From: Enterococcus sp. PF1-24
GTDB taxonomy: Bacteria; Bacillota; Bacilli; Lactobacillales; Enterococcaceae
Length of the DNA: 49,173 bases
Assembly (NCBI RefSeq): GCF_029893325.1
Contig: NZ_JARXWL010000025.1
Span: forward strand, 1 to 49,173
Direction of reading: 5' to 3'
The position numbers were made by a program, and so were the translations under genes. Numbering within the stretch: position 1 is the stretch's first letter; each line of letters begins with the position of its first letter. The notes below the pieces were generated by a model. That model did not search any database. It was not told the origin of the DNA and saw only the letters and a list, made by a program, of their open reading frames with translations. This document shows, one piece after another, positions 36,334 through 45,024 of the stretch.

Positions 36334-36451
36334 TTATATTAAATTATTTTCTGTTAAATGGGTTTTGTGATAAACTGTTAAGTGTAAGTTTTTATATATA
36401 AATCTTTTAAGTCACTGAAAATGAATTAATTAAATTTTAGGAGTGTGTCTG

Positions 36452-37363
36452 ATGAAAAAAATGAAATTTGGTTCCTCCGATGTAGATGTGGCAGCGGTTA
36501 TTTTAGGCTGTATGCGGATTAATAATGCTGAAAATCCGGTTAAGGTAATTGAAACGGCTTATGAAAGTGGTATTGACTTTTTTGATCATGCGGATATTTA
36601 TGGCGGCGGCGATTGTGAAAGTATTTTTGGTAAGGCTTTAAAAGAAACGAGTATTAAACGTGAAGATTTATTTATTCAAACAAAATGTGGGATTGTTCCT
36701 GGGAAGATGTTTGATTTTTCAAAAGAACATATTGTTGCTTCAGTAGAAGGCAGCTTACAGCGCTTAGGCATGGATTATGTCGATGCTTTATTACTTCATC
36801 GTCCAGATGCTTTAATGGAGCCTGAAGAAGTCGCAGCGGCTTTTGACGAGTTAGCGCAAGCTGGTAAGGTAAAACATTTTGGTGTGAGTAACCAAAGTCC
36901 CCAACAAATTGCTTTATTGAAAAAAGCTGTAAAACAACCATTAGTGGCTAATCAATTACAATTTGGCTTAAAACATACTGAGATGATTGATCAAGGTATT
37001 CATGTAAATATGTCTGATCAAGGTAGCTTTGACCATGACGGCGGGATTTATGAATATTCTCGTTTGCATGATATGACAATTCAAGCTTGGTCGCCTTATC
37101 AATATGGCTTCTTTGAAGGTGTCTTTATTGGTAATGAAAAATTCCCTGAATTGAATCAAAAATTAAACGAAATGGCCGAAAAATATCAAACAACGCCAAC
37201 AGGTATGGCGGCAGCTTGGATTTTACGGGTGCCAAATATGCAAGTGATTGCCGGAACAATGAATTTAGGTCGGATTACTGAAATTGCTCAAGCAGCTGAA
37301 ATTCGTTTAAGCAAAGAAGACTGGTATGCTTTATATATGGCAGCTGGCAATATTTTACCTTAA
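36452..37363 (+). CDS. aldo/keto reductase family oxidoreductase
   Basis: The 303-residue protein is an NADPH-type aldo/keto reductase of the YdhF-like group. The catalytic set is visible: Asp and Tyr in FFDHADIYGGG, Lys in FIQTKCGI and His in ALLLHRPDAL. The late cofactor segment VIAGTMNLGRITEIAQAAEI replaces the usual IPG motif, as in YdhF relatives. AGGAG lies eight bases before ATG 36452. The substrate is unknown. It is preceded by the 243-bp repeated element and followed by a hairpin at 37383. Confidence 0.87.
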   Translation: MKKMKFGSSDVDVAAVILGCMRINNAENPVKVIETAYESGIDFFDHADIYGGGDCESIFGKALKETSIKREDLFIQTKCGIVPGKMFDFSKEHIVASVEGSLQRLGMDYVDALLLHRPDALMEPEEVAAAFDELAQAGKVKHFGVSNQSPQQIALLKKAVKQPLVANQLQFGLKHTEMIDQGIHVNMSDQGSFDHDGGIYEYSRLHDMTIQAWSPYQYGFFEGVFIGNEKFPELNQKLNEMAEKYQTTPTGMAAAWILRVPNMQVIAGTMNLGRITEIAQAAEIRLSKEDWYALYMAAGNILP

Positions 37364-37382
37364 AGTGACAGGGTTCAACTAC

Positions 37383-37411
37383 GGACTGAGACAAAAGCTT
37401 TGTTTCAGTCC
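37383..37411 (+). terminator. hairpin after the aldo/keto reductase, no T run
   Basis: GGACTGAGACAAA pairs with TTTGTTTCAGTCC (one wobble pair, 3-base loop). No T run follows, so it may be mRNA-end protection or a small repeat rather than a terminator. A related string, GGGGCTGTGACAAAAG, occurs after clpB. Confidence 0.5.
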
Positions 37412-37463
37412 CGGTTGCCTTGAATTACATAATAATACATAGATGATACTGGAGATGAAAAAA

Positions 37464-38471
37464 ATGCTTAAGCCTTTGTGGGATACATTAAACGATCAAA
37501 AATTAGATGGTAATATTAAAGAACGACCAGCGATGTTTTTAGGTACCCGTGGTTATGAAGGCTTGCAATCCATGATTTTCACTGGCATTAAAAGTCTGAT
37601 ACAAAGTAGTAAAAATCTAGGGAAATCACAGTTGCAAATTAATTTAGAAGAAGGGCAGATTGCTTTAGTTTTCACGTTAGGTGCAGGCAATTCTTTAGCA
37701 GATTGGCAGCAAAATCAACAAGTAATTTCTTTCATTAATTTGGCGGTAATGAAGACTTTATCCACAAATTTTTTAATAGAAATTCAGTTTTCTAATCAAA
37801 TTGTTTCACAAGAGTTTAAGCAAGATAAAATGATTGCTGAAGTCACTCGTGAAACATCAGTTGATGCCGAAGAAATCCGTATAATTTTTACGCCAGATTA
37901 TCGTTTTTTCGGCTTGAAAACTTTGCCTTATTTTCTTTATTATGATTTTTGTCAGCATTTAGCTATGTTAAATAGCGATTTTTCCATTACTTTATCAGAG
38001 AAAGACAAACAGCAAAATTCTTTTTGTTACAGCAATGGCTTAGAGATTTATTTACATAAATATGATAACTATTTATCACGCAAAGGCAACCCGGCTTATT
38101 TTAAAGGGAAGATTGAGCAGCTGGAAATTGAAATTTTGATTTCTCGCAATGATCAAGGGCAAGTCATGGCCAGTTTTGCTAATAGTGAGCCGACTTATTT
38201 AGGCGGTGCTCATTTGGAAGGCTTTTTTGACGGTGCCATTCCGGCTTTTAATCAGTTTTTAGAAGAGCAAAACAATTTGGCTTACTATGATCGCGAAATG
38301 TTTTGTGATCGCTTTGATGTGATTGTTTCTGTTAAATTAGCTAATCCGAAATATAACGGCAGTACCAAGCAAAAATTGCGTAATCCGGAAGTTTACAATA
38401 TTGTGAAAGATTTTATTCACGGAGAGTTTCTGACGTTTTTAAGAAGTTATACCATGTGGTATCGCGGTTAA
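37464..38471 (+). CDS. stand-alone GyrB/ParE-like ATPase-transducer protein with lost ATP motifs
   Basis: The 335-residue protein aligns by eye with the N-terminal half of GyrB/ParE. RPAMFLGTRGYEGLQSMIF matches RPGMYIG...GLHHLVYE; IIFTPDYRFF and HLAMLNSDFSITL match VTFxPDPEIF and ELAFLNxGxxITL; GGAHLEGFFDGAI matches EGGTHEEGF; VSVKLANPKYNGSTKQKL matches the transducer with its QTK loop. It ends where TOPRIM would begin. The GHKL motifs are missing: there is no E-x-x-x-N helix, no DNGRGI box and no GGLHGVG lid. GGAG favours ATG 37464; ATGs at 37443 and 37455 are also in frame. It is probably not an active ATPase; a regulatory or decoy role is speculation. Confidence 0.72.
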   Translation: MLKPLWDTLNDQKLDGNIKERPAMFLGTRGYEGLQSMIFTGIKSLIQSSKNLGKSQLQINLEEGQIALVFTLGAGNSLADWQQNQQVISFINLAVMKTLSTNFLIEIQFSNQIVSQEFKQDKMIAEVTRETSVDAEEIRIIFTPDYRFFGLKTLPYFLYYDFCQHLAMLNSDFSITLSEKDKQQNSFCYSNGLEIYLHKYDNYLSRKGNPAYFKGKIEQLEIEILISRNDQGQVMASFANSEPTYLGGAHLEGFFDGAIPAFNQFLEEQNNLAYYDREMFCDRFDVIVSVKLANPKYNGSTKQKLRNPEVYNIVKDFIHGEFLTFLRSYTMWYRG

Positions 38472-38537
38472 AGGCTGTTTTCTTGAAAAGATTTCTTAAT
38501 TTGCATGAATTAATTGTAAAATATTGAATTTTTTTCG

Positions 38538-38585
38538 AAAATAGCGGAAGAAAGCTAAAAAGTGATAGCAAATTCCACTATTTTT
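38538..38585 (+). terminator. terminator after the GyrB-like gene
   Basis: AAAATAGcGGAA pairs with TTCCaCTATTTT (one mismatch) around an inner GCTA/TAGC stem, followed by T residues. Confidence 0.65.
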
Positions 38586-38639
38586 AGGTATAGTTAGTAG
38601 AGGGTTTTGTAGGTGAATACGATATAAACGAGGTTTTTT

Positions 38640-38999
38640 ATGAGATTTAATAATCGCAATGCACAAGAATTATACTACTTTTTATTTTGGTTGTATTTAG
38701 GTGCATCAATTTTTTGCTTTTTAATGACAGTCATTCTTTTGATTATTTACTATTTAACTGGTTTTAGTGACTCGTTAAATGTGGGTAGTTTATTTTTATT
38801 AATGGTCTTCTTTTTAGGTGCTTTTTATTTCCGGATCAATGCGTTACATTATCACCGCATTTTGATTGAAAATGAAAACCGCGGGGAAGGCATTCAAGAA
38901 GATATTCAGTTTTCAAAAACGTTCAAGTTAAATTTTATGTCTAAAAAACAAGATAAATCGACAAAAAATACCAAAAAGAAGAAAAGGAGCGCCCGCTAA
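38640..38999 (+). CDS. small membrane protein with a basic tail
   Basis: I do not recognise this 119-residue protein. It has two membrane segments (about residues 12-40 and 48-68) and a long soluble C-terminus ending in a very basic stretch (KKQDKSTKNTKKKKRSAR), likely cytoplasmic. The stop codon directly abuts the TTG start of the glucosaminidase gene, and the ribosome site of that gene is inside this coding sequence, so the two are translationally linked and may cooperate in wall biology. Confidence 0.65.
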   Translation: MRFNNRNAQELYYFLFWLYLGASIFCFLMTVILLIIYYLTGFSDSLNVGSLFLLMVFFLGAFYFRINALHYHRILIENENRGEGIQEDIQFSKTFKLNFMSKKQDKSTKNTKKKKRSAR

Positions 39000-40193
39000 T
39001 TGAAAAAAAGACTTTTAATGACGATTGCTACAGCAACCGCTTTTAGTTGCTTAATCACAAGCTTAATTGTAACTTCACCAAGTTCAGTTTTGCTGGCAAA
39101 AGAAAAAACAACTCAAGCTAGCGCTCATAAAACTTCTACCACTGGCTCGACAGAACAAGCTGAAAAGCCTGATGAAGAAACAGCAACTACGACAACTACA
39201 ACACAAAGTTCTTCTGAAGAAGAAACTGTTGCATCTTCAGAACCTAGCGATGAAGTAACTAGTTCTTCTTCTAATGAAGAAAATCCTGAAGAATCAACGA
39301 ATGAAGAAGAAACTAGCAGTGATGAAGGCGAAGAAAGTAGTGAAACTTCAGATTCTGAAACAACCGAGACAGAGGAATCTTCTGAAAGCAGCGATACTGT
39401 TGAACCACCAGCTGAGAGTGAAGACGTTGGGGTGGCTAATTCAGAAGAAGTTGAAGAAAACTACAATTTTTCAGTTTCTCGCAATTCTACTACCCAAGAA
39501 TTTATTGATTTAATTAAAAATGATGCCCAACAAGTCGCTTGGGATTATGATTTATATGCATCAGTGATGATTGCCCAAGCAATTTTAGAAACGGGTTCAG
39601 GTAACAGTGCTTTATCAAGTCCACCAAACTATAATTTATTTGGGATTAAAGGGGCTTATGAAGGCGCTAGTGTTTCTTTCCCAACCCAAGAAGATGACGG
39701 TAGCGGGAATCTTTACACCATTCAAGCTGCTTTTAGAAAGTATCCTAGTGTCAAAGAATCTTTGGAAGATTATGCCCGCTTATTGCATACTAATTTTTAT
39801 AAAGGTGCTTGGAAGAGTAATGCGGCAACTTATAAAGATGCCACGAAATTTTTAACAGGTAAATATGCAACCGATACAAGTTATAATAAAAAATTAAATG
39901 CTTTGATTGAAACTTACAAGTTAACTGACTATGATGTTGCTGTTGGTGAAGCACCACTTTCAACTTTATCTAAGAAGAGTGAAAGCCAAAAAATCAAAGA
40001 AGAAGTTTTGCAAAAAGTTTCTGAAGCATCAGGTCGTACTGAAGAAGCCAAAGAAGCGAAAGTTTCGATTGTGAATTTCTTAAATGATTTAAGTAATGTG
40101 CAACCAGAATATAGCTATGATGCCGCTTTGAATGGTAAAGCTGCTTTAGAAAGACCGATCAATGAAATTTTAGCAAGTGAAGAAATTAAATAA
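39000..40193 (+). CDS. secreted GH73 glucosaminidase with acidic Ser/Thr/Glu linker
   Basis: The 397-residue precursor starts with TTG after AAAAGGAG. It has a Sec signal peptide (about residues 1-34), then about 115 residues rich in Ser, Thr and Glu (low complexity, probably extended), a GH73 domain (about 160-310) with the catalytic Glu in AQAILETGSGNSALS and the YNLFGIKGAYEG motif, and a charged helical tail. It should cleave the glycan strand at GlcNAc. The Ser/Thr/Glu linker resembles that of enterococcal AtlA-type autolysins, but no LysM repeats follow. Confidence 0.9.
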   Translation: MKKRLLMTIATATAFSCLITSLIVTSPSSVLLAKEKTTQASAHKTSTTGSTEQAEKPDEETATTTTTTQSSSEEETVASSEPSDEVTSSSSNEENPEESTNEEETSSDEGEESSETSDSETTETEESSESSDTVEPPAESEDVGVANSEEVEENYNFSVSRNSTTQEFIDLIKNDAQQVAWDYDLYASVMIAQAILETGSGNSALSSPPNYNLFGIKGAYEGASVSFPTQEDDGSGNLYTIQAAFRKYPSVKESLEDYARLLHTNFYKGAWKSNAATYKDATKFLTGKYATDTSYNKKLNALIETYKLTDYDVAVGEAPLSTLSKKSESQKIKEEVLQKVSEASGRTEEAKEAKVSIVNFLNDLSNVQPEYSYDAALNGKAALERPINEILASEEIK

Positions 40194-40201
40194 ACTTTTC
40201 A

Positions 40202-40230
40202 GACAACTCAAAATTGGGTTGTCTTTTTTT
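40202..40230 (+). terminator. terminator after the secreted glucosaminidase
   Basis: GACAACTC pairs with GGGTTGTC (one wobble pair) over a 6-base loop and continues into seven T residues. Confidence 0.9.
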
Positions 40231-40269
40231 GTGCCGAGAAACTTTCTTCGCATTTTTTATAAAAATTAC

Positions 40270-40321
40270 TTTACCTGTCGTAGTAAAAATGCTATAGTAA
40301 TTATACCGACAGACGTAGTAA
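40270..40321 (+). promoter_or_regulatory. promoter and candidate operator of the PadR-HAAS unit
   Basis: TTTACC (40270-40275) and TATAGT (40293-40298) are 17 bases apart. CTGTCG (40275-40280) and CGACAG (40307-40312) flank the promoter as an inverted repeat, and CGTAGTAA occurs twice (40279, 40314). Binding of a PadR dimer or tetramer here would give autoregulation. Confidence 0.55.
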
Positions 40322-40340
40322 TTTTGGAAAGGGTGAAGAG

Positions 40341-40658
40341 ATGATTTCTAGTGATGGTATTCGTGGCTATAATGACGTGATTATTTTAACCATTTTAAGC
40401 CATGGAGAATCTTATGGTTACGCAATTTCTAAGGAAATCCGCGAGATTTCAAAAGAAGCTTATATAATCAAAGAAACAACTTTATATTCAGCCTTTAATC
40501 GTTTAGAAAAAAATCAATATATTGAGTCTTTTGCCGGTGAAGTTACTCATGGTAAAAAAAGAACTTATTATCGGATCACCGATGCAGGTCTGCAATATTT
40601 AGAAGAAAAAAAAGCCGAATGGCAGTTAACTAAAGAAGTAGTTGATTTATTTATTTAG
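40341..40658 (+). CDS. PadR family transcriptional regulator
   Basis: The 105-residue protein is a minimal PadR: a winged helix-turn-helix (ILTILSHGESYGYAISKEI, TLYSAFNRLEKNQYIES, GKKRTYYRITDAGLQYL) and one C-terminal dimer helix. PadR proteins of this size often repress a neighbouring membrane or transporter gene. It is 28 bases upstream of a HAAS-domain membrane protein, a pairing common in Firmicutes, and has an inverted repeat over its promoter that it may bind. Confidence 0.92.
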   Translation: MISSDGIRGYNDVIILTILSHGESYGYAISKEIREISKEAYIIKETTLYSAFNRLEKNQYIESFAGEVTHGKKRTYYRITDAGLQYLEEKKAEWQLTKEVVDLFI

Positions 40659-40686
40659 AAAATTAGTACATTAAAGGAGAAGAGCA

Positions 40687-41643
40687 ATGGATACAATTAA
40701 TAATTTTTTAGAAAGTTTATTTTTAGGGGTTAAAGATAGTCCGCAGAAGGAACAGTTGAAGACGGATTTATTAGCAAATATGGAAGACCGCTATCAAGAG
40801 TTGTTGGCAGATGGTAAAGGTGAAGCGGAAGCGGTAGGAACCGTAATAACGGAATTAGGTTCTATTGATGAATTATTAGAAGAATTGAAATTAATTCATG
40901 ATGATTTTGAAGAAGAAAGTGAAGAATATTTAGCAATTCAACCGGAAGAAGCTAGTTCTTACTTAGCTGGTTTTCGTAAAAGCGGTCTTGAAATTGCTTT
41001 TGGTGTGCTATTGTGCACCACAGGAATTGGGCTATTTTTATTATTAGAAGACGGTTTTCGTCATGTTAATGATACGACCGCATTATTTGTTATGTTACTA
41101 TTTATTGCGATTGCAGTCGGTTTCTTTATTACTGGCGGTATGCGTTTAAGTAATATTGGGGAATCATTAAATGACAGACCGATAGCCGGTAATACTAAAA
41201 ATTATATTTCAGAGCTTAAAAATGCTTTTCAACGTTCCTTTACTGTCTGTATTGTTTCAGGTGTCGGTTTGTGTATTGTGTCGGTAGCACTTTTACTGAT
41301 GACAGATGGTAGTCCTTTTGGGTTGTTTTTAATGCTTACCACGATTGGTTTTGGTGTTTTTCTGTTTGTCTATGCCGGCATGGTTCAAGGGAGTTTTGAA
41401 TCTTTTTTAAAAGGTAATATTTTTATTTACGATAACGACAACTTAGGTCCACGAGCAATGTACGAGCGTTACGGTGAAAAAGCTGCTTCTCTAAGCTTTT
41501 TAGAAAAAGTTTACTGGCCGATTATAACTGTTATTTATTTACTTTGGAGCTTTACCACGATGAATTGGCATTATACTTGGGTGATTTTTGCGATAGCGGG
41601 AATCCTTTTTCAAGGCTTACAAGCACTAATAAAAAAAGATTAA
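40687..41643 (+). CDS. HAAS/DUF1700-domain membrane protein
   Basis: The 318-residue protein starts with a HAAS-like helical domain (about residues 1-65, ending AVGTVITELGSIDELLEEL), typical of proteins encoded next to a PadR regulator. An acidic linker (about 70-92) leads to about six membrane segments (approximately 100-122, 130-150, 182-202, 208-228, 275-292, 296-314). Such proteins are thought to signal envelope state, but the ligand is unknown. AAAGGAGAAG precedes the ATG. It is probably co-transcribed with the PadR gene. Confidence 0.78.
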   Translation: MDTINNFLESLFLGVKDSPQKEQLKTDLLANMEDRYQELLADGKGEAEAVGTVITELGSIDELLEELKLIHDDFEEESEEYLAIQPEEASSYLAGFRKSGLEIAFGVLLCTTGIGLFLLLEDGFRHVNDTTALFVMLLFIAIAVGFFITGGMRLSNIGESLNDRPIAGNTKNYISELKNAFQRSFTVCIVSGVGLCIVSVALLLMTDGSPFGLFLMLTTIGFGVFLFVYAGMVQGSFESFLKGNIFIYDNDNLGPRAMYERYGEKAASLSFLEKVYWPIITVIYLLWSFTTMNWHYTWVIFAIAGILFQGLQALIKKD

Positions 41644-41646
41644 AAC

Positions 41647-41695
41647 AAAACTATGAAATTTTTCTTTCCATAAAGATGAATTTCATAGTTTTTTT
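41647..41695 (+). terminator. terminator of the PadR-HAAS unit
   Basis: AAAACTATGAAATT (41647-41660) is a perfect complement of AATTTCATAGTTTT (41679-41692), followed by more T residues. Confidence 0.9.
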
Positions 41696-41717
41696 CGCTT
41701 TTAACCTTCTTAGAAAA

Positions 41718-41726
41718 TGCTATAAT
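41718..41726 (+). promoter_or_regulatory. extended -10 promoter of trmK
   Basis: TGCTATAAT is a perfect extended -10 box about 47 bases before the trmK ATG. The -35 region is only T/A rich. Confidence 0.65.
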
Positions 41727-41772
41727 AGATAACATATGAATGGCAAATCACGGAATGGAGAAAAATTTTTAA

Positions 41773-42474
41773 ATGAATCATCAAGAATTATCAAAGCGTT
41801 TAGAAATGGTGGGGCGTTTTGTTCCTGAAAACAGCCGCCTAGCAGATATTGGTTCCGACCATGCGTATTTACCCGTTTTTTTAGCCCTTAAGCAACAAAT
41901 TTCTTATGGGATTGCTGGGGAAGTCGTGCTTGGTCCTTTTCAATCTGCCGAAAAACAAGTAGCTAAAAATGGTTTGCAAGGAATGATTGATGTTCGTTTA
42001 GCTGACGGCTTAGCAGCGATTAGTCCGGCTGACAAGATTGATGTAATTACTATTTGTGGCATGGGTGGTAGCTTAATCCGCAGCATTTTGGAAGCGGGAA
42101 AAAATAATCAACAGCTTACTTTACAAGAACGTTTGATTTTACAAGCGAACATTGGCGAAGCTTTGTTGCGAGAATGGTTGCAAGCCAATCAGTATCAAAT
42201 CATTGCCGAAGAGATTTTAGAGGAAAATCATAAAATCTATGAAATTATTGTGGCTGAACTTAGTGAAACAGCTGTAAGTTATACTAAGGAAGAACTTTAT
42301 TTCGGCCCTTATTTGCTTAAAACTAAAAATGCGGCTTTTATTAAAAAATGGCAACGGGAATTACACCAAAGACAGCAAGTTTTAGCGCAATTAAAAGTGG
42401 CTAAAACCCCACAAACAGAAAAAATCACGGAAATTCAAGCAGAAATTTCAATGATTGAAATAGTCCTAAATTAA
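41773..42474 (+). CDS. trmK: tRNA (adenine(22)-N1)-methyltransferase
   Basis: The 233-residue protein methylates A22 of tRNA using SAM. The N-terminal Rossmann methyltransferase has LADIGSDHAYLPVFLAL as the SAM loop, VRLADGL and ITICGMGGSLI, and the C-terminal part (about 165-233) is a coiled-coil-like pair of helices. Length fits Bacillus TrmK. The next gene is a Nif3-family member, the usual neighbour of trmK in Firmicutes. Confidence 0.93.
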   Translation: MNHQELSKRLEMVGRFVPENSRLADIGSDHAYLPVFLALKQQISYGIAGEVVLGPFQSAEKQVAKNGLQGMIDVRLADGLAAISPADKIDVITICGMGGSLIRSILEAGKNNQQLTLQERLILQANIGEALLREWLQANQYQIIAEEILEENHKIYEIIVAELSETAVSYTKEELYFGPYLLKTKNAAFIKKWQRELHQRQQVLAQLKVAKTPQTEKITEIQAEISMIEIVLN

Positions 42475-42493
42475 CGCGAGAGGAGCAGGCTAA

Positions 42494-43303
42494 ATGGTTA
42501 TGGCAAAGGAATTTATTGAAGTTTTTGAAGATTACTGCCCCCAGTGGCTTTCAGAAACTGGCGATGTTTCTGGCTTGCAAGTAGGAAGTTTACAAAAAAA
42601 ATTAACTAAAGTCATGGTGACCTTAGATATTCGTCCGCAAGTGGTTGAAGAAGCAATTGCTGAAAAAGTTGATTTAATCATTACCAAACATGCACCGATT
42701 TTTCGACCGGTGGCGCATTTAACGGATGAAAATCTGCAATCGGCAATGTTACTTTCCTTGATTAAGCATGATATTGCAGTCTATGTGGCTCATACTAACA
42801 TGGATATCGTTAACGATGGTTTAAATGATTGGTTTTGTGAGGTCTTGACGATTGAAGTTGATGATTTTTTACATGAAACGCATCAAGTCGCTAATCAAAC
42901 TTACGGAATTGGTCGCATTGGTGATTTAGCCGAAGCCATGCCAATTAATGCTTTTATCGAAAAAGTTAAAACCGCTTTTCAAGTGGCTGATTTACGGGTG
43001 GTTTTTCCAACTGAGCCAAAAGATCTGGTGCAACGAATTGCGATTTGCGGTGGCAGCGGAGAGAAATTTTATCATGACGCTTTGCAGAAAAAAGCTGATG
43101 TTTATATTACGGGTGATGTTTATTATCACACAGCTCATGATATGCAAAGTGCTGGTTTAACTGTGATTGACCCTGGTCACTACATTGAAAGTTTGTGTAA
43201 AGCTAAATTAGTTGATAAATTTAATCAATGGCGAGCTGAAAACCACTGGGATATTGAATTTATTGCTTCAAAAGTTAATACCAATCCCTTTACTTTTTGT
43301 TAA
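42494..43303 (+). CDS. Nif3-like dinuclear metal centre protein (YqfO type, short)
   Basis: The 269-residue protein belongs to the Nif3/YqfO family, which forms toroidal hexamers with two metals per subunit; its substrate is unsettled. Metal-ligand motifs seen are IITKHAPIF (His), YVAHTNMDIV (His, Asp) and the late VIDPGHYIES (His, Glu). Bacillus YqfO has an inserted middle domain of about 100 residues that is missing here. GAGAGGAG precedes ATG 42494; an ATG at 42500 is also possible. Confidence 0.88.
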   Translation: MVMAKEFIEVFEDYCPQWLSETGDVSGLQVGSLQKKLTKVMVTLDIRPQVVEEAIAEKVDLIITKHAPIFRPVAHLTDENLQSAMLLSLIKHDIAVYVAHTNMDIVNDGLNDWFCEVLTIEVDDFLHETHQVANQTYGIGRIGDLAEAMPINAFIEKVKTAFQVADLRVVFPTEPKDLVQRIAICGGSGEKFYHDALQKKADVYITGDVYYHTAHDMQSAGLTVIDPGHYIESLCKAKLVDKFNQWRAENHWDIEFIASKVNTNPFTFC

Positions 43304-43339
43304 GGAATTAAATTTTAAAATAGAATAGGATGACAAAAA

Positions 43340-44569
43340 ATGTACGAAAATTTATTACCAAGATTTTTACGCTATGTTAAAACAGAAACCCGCTCTAATC
43401 CACAGAGTGAAACAACTCCTTCATCACCAACGCAAGTCGCTTTTGCTCAAGTTTTAAAGAAAGAATTAGAAGAATTAGGTTTAAGCGATGTTCACTATAA
43501 TGAAAGCAATGGCTTTGTAATGGCTTCTTTGCCAAGTAATCTTGATAAAGAAGTCCGTTCAATCGGCTTTATTGCTCATATGGATACGGCGGATTTTAAT
43601 GCGGTCAATGTTAGTCCACAAATTATTGAAAATTATGATGGCATCTCTACAATTCCTTTAGATGCAGAAAGTAAATATACTTTAAATACAAAAGACTTTC
43701 CTAATTTAAAAAATTATGCCAATCAAACTTTGATTACTACAGACGGCTCTACTTTACTTGGAGCAGACGACAAATCTGGTATTGCGGAAATCATGACTGC
43801 TATGGAAATTTTAATCAAAAATCCTGAAATCAAACATGGTTTAGTTAAAGTCGCTTTTGGTCCTGATGAAGAAATCGGCACTGGTGCTGATAAATTCGAT
43901 GTGGAAGAATTTGCGGTGGACTTTGCTTATACAATGGACGGCGGTCCAGTGGGTGAGTTGCAATATGAAACTTTCTCAGCCGCTCAAGCTGACATTACTA
44001 TTTTAGGGAAAAATGTTCACCCAGGGACTGCGAAAGATACGATGATTAACGCTTTACAATTAGCAATTGAGTTTCAAGAACAATTGCCAGCTGATGAAGT
44101 TCCTGAAAAAACGGATGGCTATGAAGGATTCTTCCATTTGATGTATTTAGCAGGAAATGTAGAAGAAGCAAAAATGAGTTATATTATTCGTGACCATGAT
44201 AGCCAAAAATTCGCAGCACGCAAAGCAAAAATTACGGAAATTCAAGCAAAAATCAATCAACGCTTTGATCAAGAACGGGTTATAGTAAATATGTACGATC
44301 AATACTATAATATGCGAGAAATAATTGAAAAAGATATGAGTATTGTTGAGTTAGCTAAAAATGCGATGCTAGAATTAGATATTGAACCTTTAATTGAACC
44401 TGTTCGTGGGGGCACAGATGGCTCTAAAATTTCTTATTTAGGGATTCCCACACCAAATATTTTTGCTGGTGGCGAAAATATGCATGGTCGTTTTGAGTTC
44501 GTTTCTTTACAAGCGATGGAGAAAGCTACAGATGTGATTGTTAAAATCATTGAATTAAACAGTAAGTAA
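43340..44569 (+). CDS. pepT: peptidase T (tripeptide aminopeptidase)
   Basis: The 409-residue M20B metallopeptidase removes the N-terminal residue from tripeptides. The zinc and catalytic motifs are complete: [32 protein letters not shown] (catalytic Glu pair), [12 protein letters not shown] and [11 protein letters not shown]. The substrate segment [22 protein letters not shown] is also present. It follows the Nif3-family gene by 36 bases and probably shares its mRNA. Confidence 0.95.
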   Translation: MYENLLPRFLRYVKTETRSNPQSETTPSSPTQVAFAQVLKKELEELGLSDVHYNESNGFVMASLPSNLDKEVRSIGFIAHMDTADFNAVNVSPQIIENYDGISTIPLDAESKYTLNTKDFPNLKNYANQTLITTDGSTLLGADDKSGIAEIMTAMEILIKNPEIKHGLVKVAFGPDEEIGTGADKFDVEEFAVDFAYTMDGGPVGELQYETFSAAQADITILGKNVHPGTAKDTMINALQLAIEFQEQLPADEVPEKTDGYEGFFHLMYLAGNVEEAKMSYIIRDHDSQKFAARKAKITEIQAKINQRFDQERVIVNMYDQYYNMREIIEKDMSIVELAKNAMLELDIEPLIEPVRGGTDGSKISYLGIPTPNIFAGGENMHGRFEFVSLQAMEKATDVIVKIIELNSK

Positions 44570-44592
44570 AGTAAGATTTTAGTGTATAATAG

Positions 44593-44644
44593 AAGCTGGA
44601 GATTAGTTATTAGTCATGACTGAGCTAATTTTCCAGCTTTATTT
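44593..44644 (+). terminator. terminator after pepT
   Basis: AAGCTGGA (44593-44600) pairs with TCCAGCTT (44632-44639), with an inner ATTAG/CTAAT stem, followed by a T-rich tail. Confidence 0.7.
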
Positions 44645-44669
44645 CTAAAAAATAGTAGGGGGCTAGTTT

Positions 44670-44942
44670 TTGAAAATCTTAATTATTGGCTATTTAATCA
44701 TGATAAATGGACTGCTATTTATTTTAATGGGTGTTGATAAATTTAAAGCTAAACGCCAACAATGGCGGATACCAGAAAAAACACTTTTGTTATTGGGAAT
44801 TTTCGGTGGCGGTTTAGCGGGATTAATTGCGCAACAAGTTTTTCATCATAAATCAAGAAAGACACTTTTTTATGTTGTTTATACTTTTGGCACAATTGTA
44901 GCGATTGCTTTACTTAGTTTTTTGTTATACTTTACTAACTAG
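44670..44942 (+). CDS. DUF1294 small membrane protein
   Basis: The 90-residue protein matches DUF1294: a first membrane segment (about 3-22), then the family-typical GVDKFKAKRQQWRIPEKTLLLLGIFGGGLAGLIAQ and FHHKSRKTLF, and a last segment (about 68-88). No function is established. It starts with TTG after TAGGGGG. It lies between the pepT terminator and the MprF/YbhN-like gene. Confidence 0.82.
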   Translation: MKILIIGYLIMINGLLFILMGVDKFKAKRQQWRIPEKTLLLLGIFGGGLAGLIAQQVFHHKSRKTLFYVVYTFGTIVAIALLSFLLYFTN

Positions 44943-45024
44943 ATAGACGGGAAAGGAATTGAAAAGCTTAGAGTGTTAAGCTGTTAGCTTATTTTGCAAA
45001 GCTTATAGACTCTTACTGATAATA
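44943..45024 (+). promoter_or_regulatory. structured leader with a six-codon reading frame
   Basis: AAAGGAA is followed by TTG and a six-codon frame (Leu-Lys-Ser-Leu-Glu-Cys, stop at 44977). TAAGCT/AGCTTA (44977-44991) and two AAGCTTA strings (44964, 44999) allow alternative hairpins. The downstream ATG at 45025 has no visible ribosome site. Confidence 0.35.
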
